In this document: positions 5,500-6,232 of the stretch, piece by piece
Numbering within the stretch: the first letter of the stretch is position 1
Layout: each line of letters begins with the position of its first letter
NCBI GenBank assembly: GCA_025361465.1
Contig: JANYAG010000340.1
Coordinates: 1-6,232 of the forward strand
Length of the DNA stretch: 6,232 nucleotides
Direction of reading: 5' to 3'
Origin: Gemmatimonadota bacterium
GTDB lineage: Bacteria > Gemmatimonadota > Gemmatimonadetes > Gemmatimonadales > GWC2-71-9
Program-made: the position numbers and the translations under genes
The notes under the pieces: model-generated
Database searches by the model: none
The model's input: only the letters and a program-made list of their open reading frames with translations
Told to the model about the DNA's origin: nothing

Positions 5500-6232
5500 A
5501 TGGTGCCGCCACATCCCATCGACACTAAGGATTCTGCCGCCGTTGCCCGAATGGTAAAAGAAGTGTTTATTGGCATCGGCGCTGCGGCCAGCGGCAACCT
5601 GATCGATCGCTTGTTTGCGGATAACGCCGACATGTTTGCCGGACGCTATCCGGGCTATCAGGGCAGTGACATGAAATATCACAACCACGAGCACACCATG
5701 CAGGCCACCGTCTGCCTGATTCATCTGCTCGAGGGGCGCAACGCCAGCACCGACAAGCCCGTGCTTGCCGTGCGCGACTGGGAACTGGCGTTGATGTCCG
5801 TGTTGTTGCACGACACCGGCTACCTCAAGGAAGCCGACGACCGCGAGGGCACCGGCGCCAAATACACCTTCGTGCACGAGCGCCGGAGTTGCGACTTTGC
5901 CCGCCAATACCTGCCCCGCATGGGGGTGACATACACGGAAATCGAGGATATCTGCGCCGCCATCCTCTGCACGGGTCCGCAGAGCAAACTCAGCCAGATC
6001 ACCTTCCATCGCGAAGAGGCCCGACTCTACGCCTTCCTGCTGGTGACCGCCGACTACCTGGCGCAGATGAGCGCCCCGGACTATGTGCCGAAATTGCCCC
6101 ACTTGTTTAAGGAATTCCAGGAAGCCTATGATTTTGAGGGCATCGCCCCTGAAAAACGCCTGTACCGCCGGCTCGAGGAAATGCTCGCGATGACCCCGAA
6201 TTTCTGGGAACGAATCGTAAAGCCGTTGCTGG
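5500..6232 (+). CDS. HD-superfamily metal-dependent phosphohydrolase (3' end beyond window)
   Basis: A plus-strand frame is open from 5446 to the window edge, giving 244 complete codons from the ATG at 5500; the C-terminus is missing. It encodes an HD-domain hydrolase. Candidate metal ligands are the histidines of YHNHEHT (60-66), the HD pair in LLHDTGY (102-108; H104, D105), H126 in VHERRS, and D185 in TADYLAQM. Such enzymes hydrolyse phosphate esters, often nucleotides or cyclic nucleotides; the substrate here is unknown. The YHN-x-x-H form of the first motif recalls class I cyclic nucleotide phosphodiesterases. No signal peptide or membrane segment is evident. The ATG at 5500 was chosen because GGGGCG lies a few bases upstream and a hairpin sits just before it. 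ATG at 5455, TTG at 5461, GTG at 5503 and ATG at 5551 are alternatives; 5551 would still keep the whole HD domain. The gene diverges from coaE. Confidence 0.85.
   Translation, partial: MVPPHPIDTKDSAAVARMVKEVFIGIGAAASGNLIDRLFADNADMFAGRYPGYQGSDMKYHNHEHTMQATVCLIHLLEGRNASTDKPVLAVRDWELALMSVLLHDTGYLKEADDREGTGAKYTFVHERRSCDFARQYLPRMGVTYTEIEDICAAILCTGPQSKLSQITFHREEARLYAFLLVTADYLAQMSAPDYVPKLPHLFKEFQEAYDFEGIAPEKRLYRRLEEMLAMTPNFWERIVKPLL

Noticed and set aside
5442..5633. 63-codon minus-strand frame upstream of coaE
   Set aside because: It overlaps the HD gene's N-terminal region in antisense and has no recognisable features.
5482..6102. 206-codon minus-strand frame opposite the HD gene
   Set aside because: The plus strand here encodes an intact HD domain with all expected metal ligands; the minus frame shows no recognisable motif and is a shadow.

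Overview
The window is a GC-rich bacterial chromosome segment. It holds one leftward (minus-strand) gene block and one rightward gene that diverges from it. Gene order, and a Rho factor with a long disordered Gly/Arg/Pro-rich N-terminus, suggest a Verrucomicrobiota genome, possibly Opitutaceae. This is inference from gene content and style; no taxonomic marker is present. None of the start codons has a strong Shine-Dalgarno sequence.

Layout, in the direction of minus-strand transcription (right to left): coaE (dephospho-CoA kinase, 4773-5435), rho (termination factor, 2930-4810, overlapping the coaE 3' end by 38 bp), a pilB/gspE-type secretion ATPase (1178-2911, GTG start, 18 nt after rho), pilT (retraction ATPase, 80-1165, 12 nt after pilB). 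At the left edge there may be the first 14 codons of another minus-strand gene (1-42). Spacing this tight suggests one transcription unit joining CoA biosynthesis, transcription termination and the type IV pilus extension and retraction motors.

On the plus strand, a gene for an HD-superfamily metal-dependent phosphohydrolase starts near 5500 and runs off the right edge. It is separated from coaE by about 64 bp of divergent intergenic DNA, which contains a perfect 7-bp hairpin with a GCAA loop. There is no gene-free stretch over 300 bases, and I saw no tRNA, rRNA, CRISPR array, insertion sequence or phage gene.

The points most worth a second look are the Rho protein (disordered N-terminal region of about 180 residues and a degenerate primary RNA-binding motif), the gene order itself, the PDE-like first metal motif of the HD protein, and the loss of the arginine/glycine signature in the PilB N-terminal domain. 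I did not find a clearly new defence or mobile system; this is mainly a housekeeping and motility locus with unusual details.
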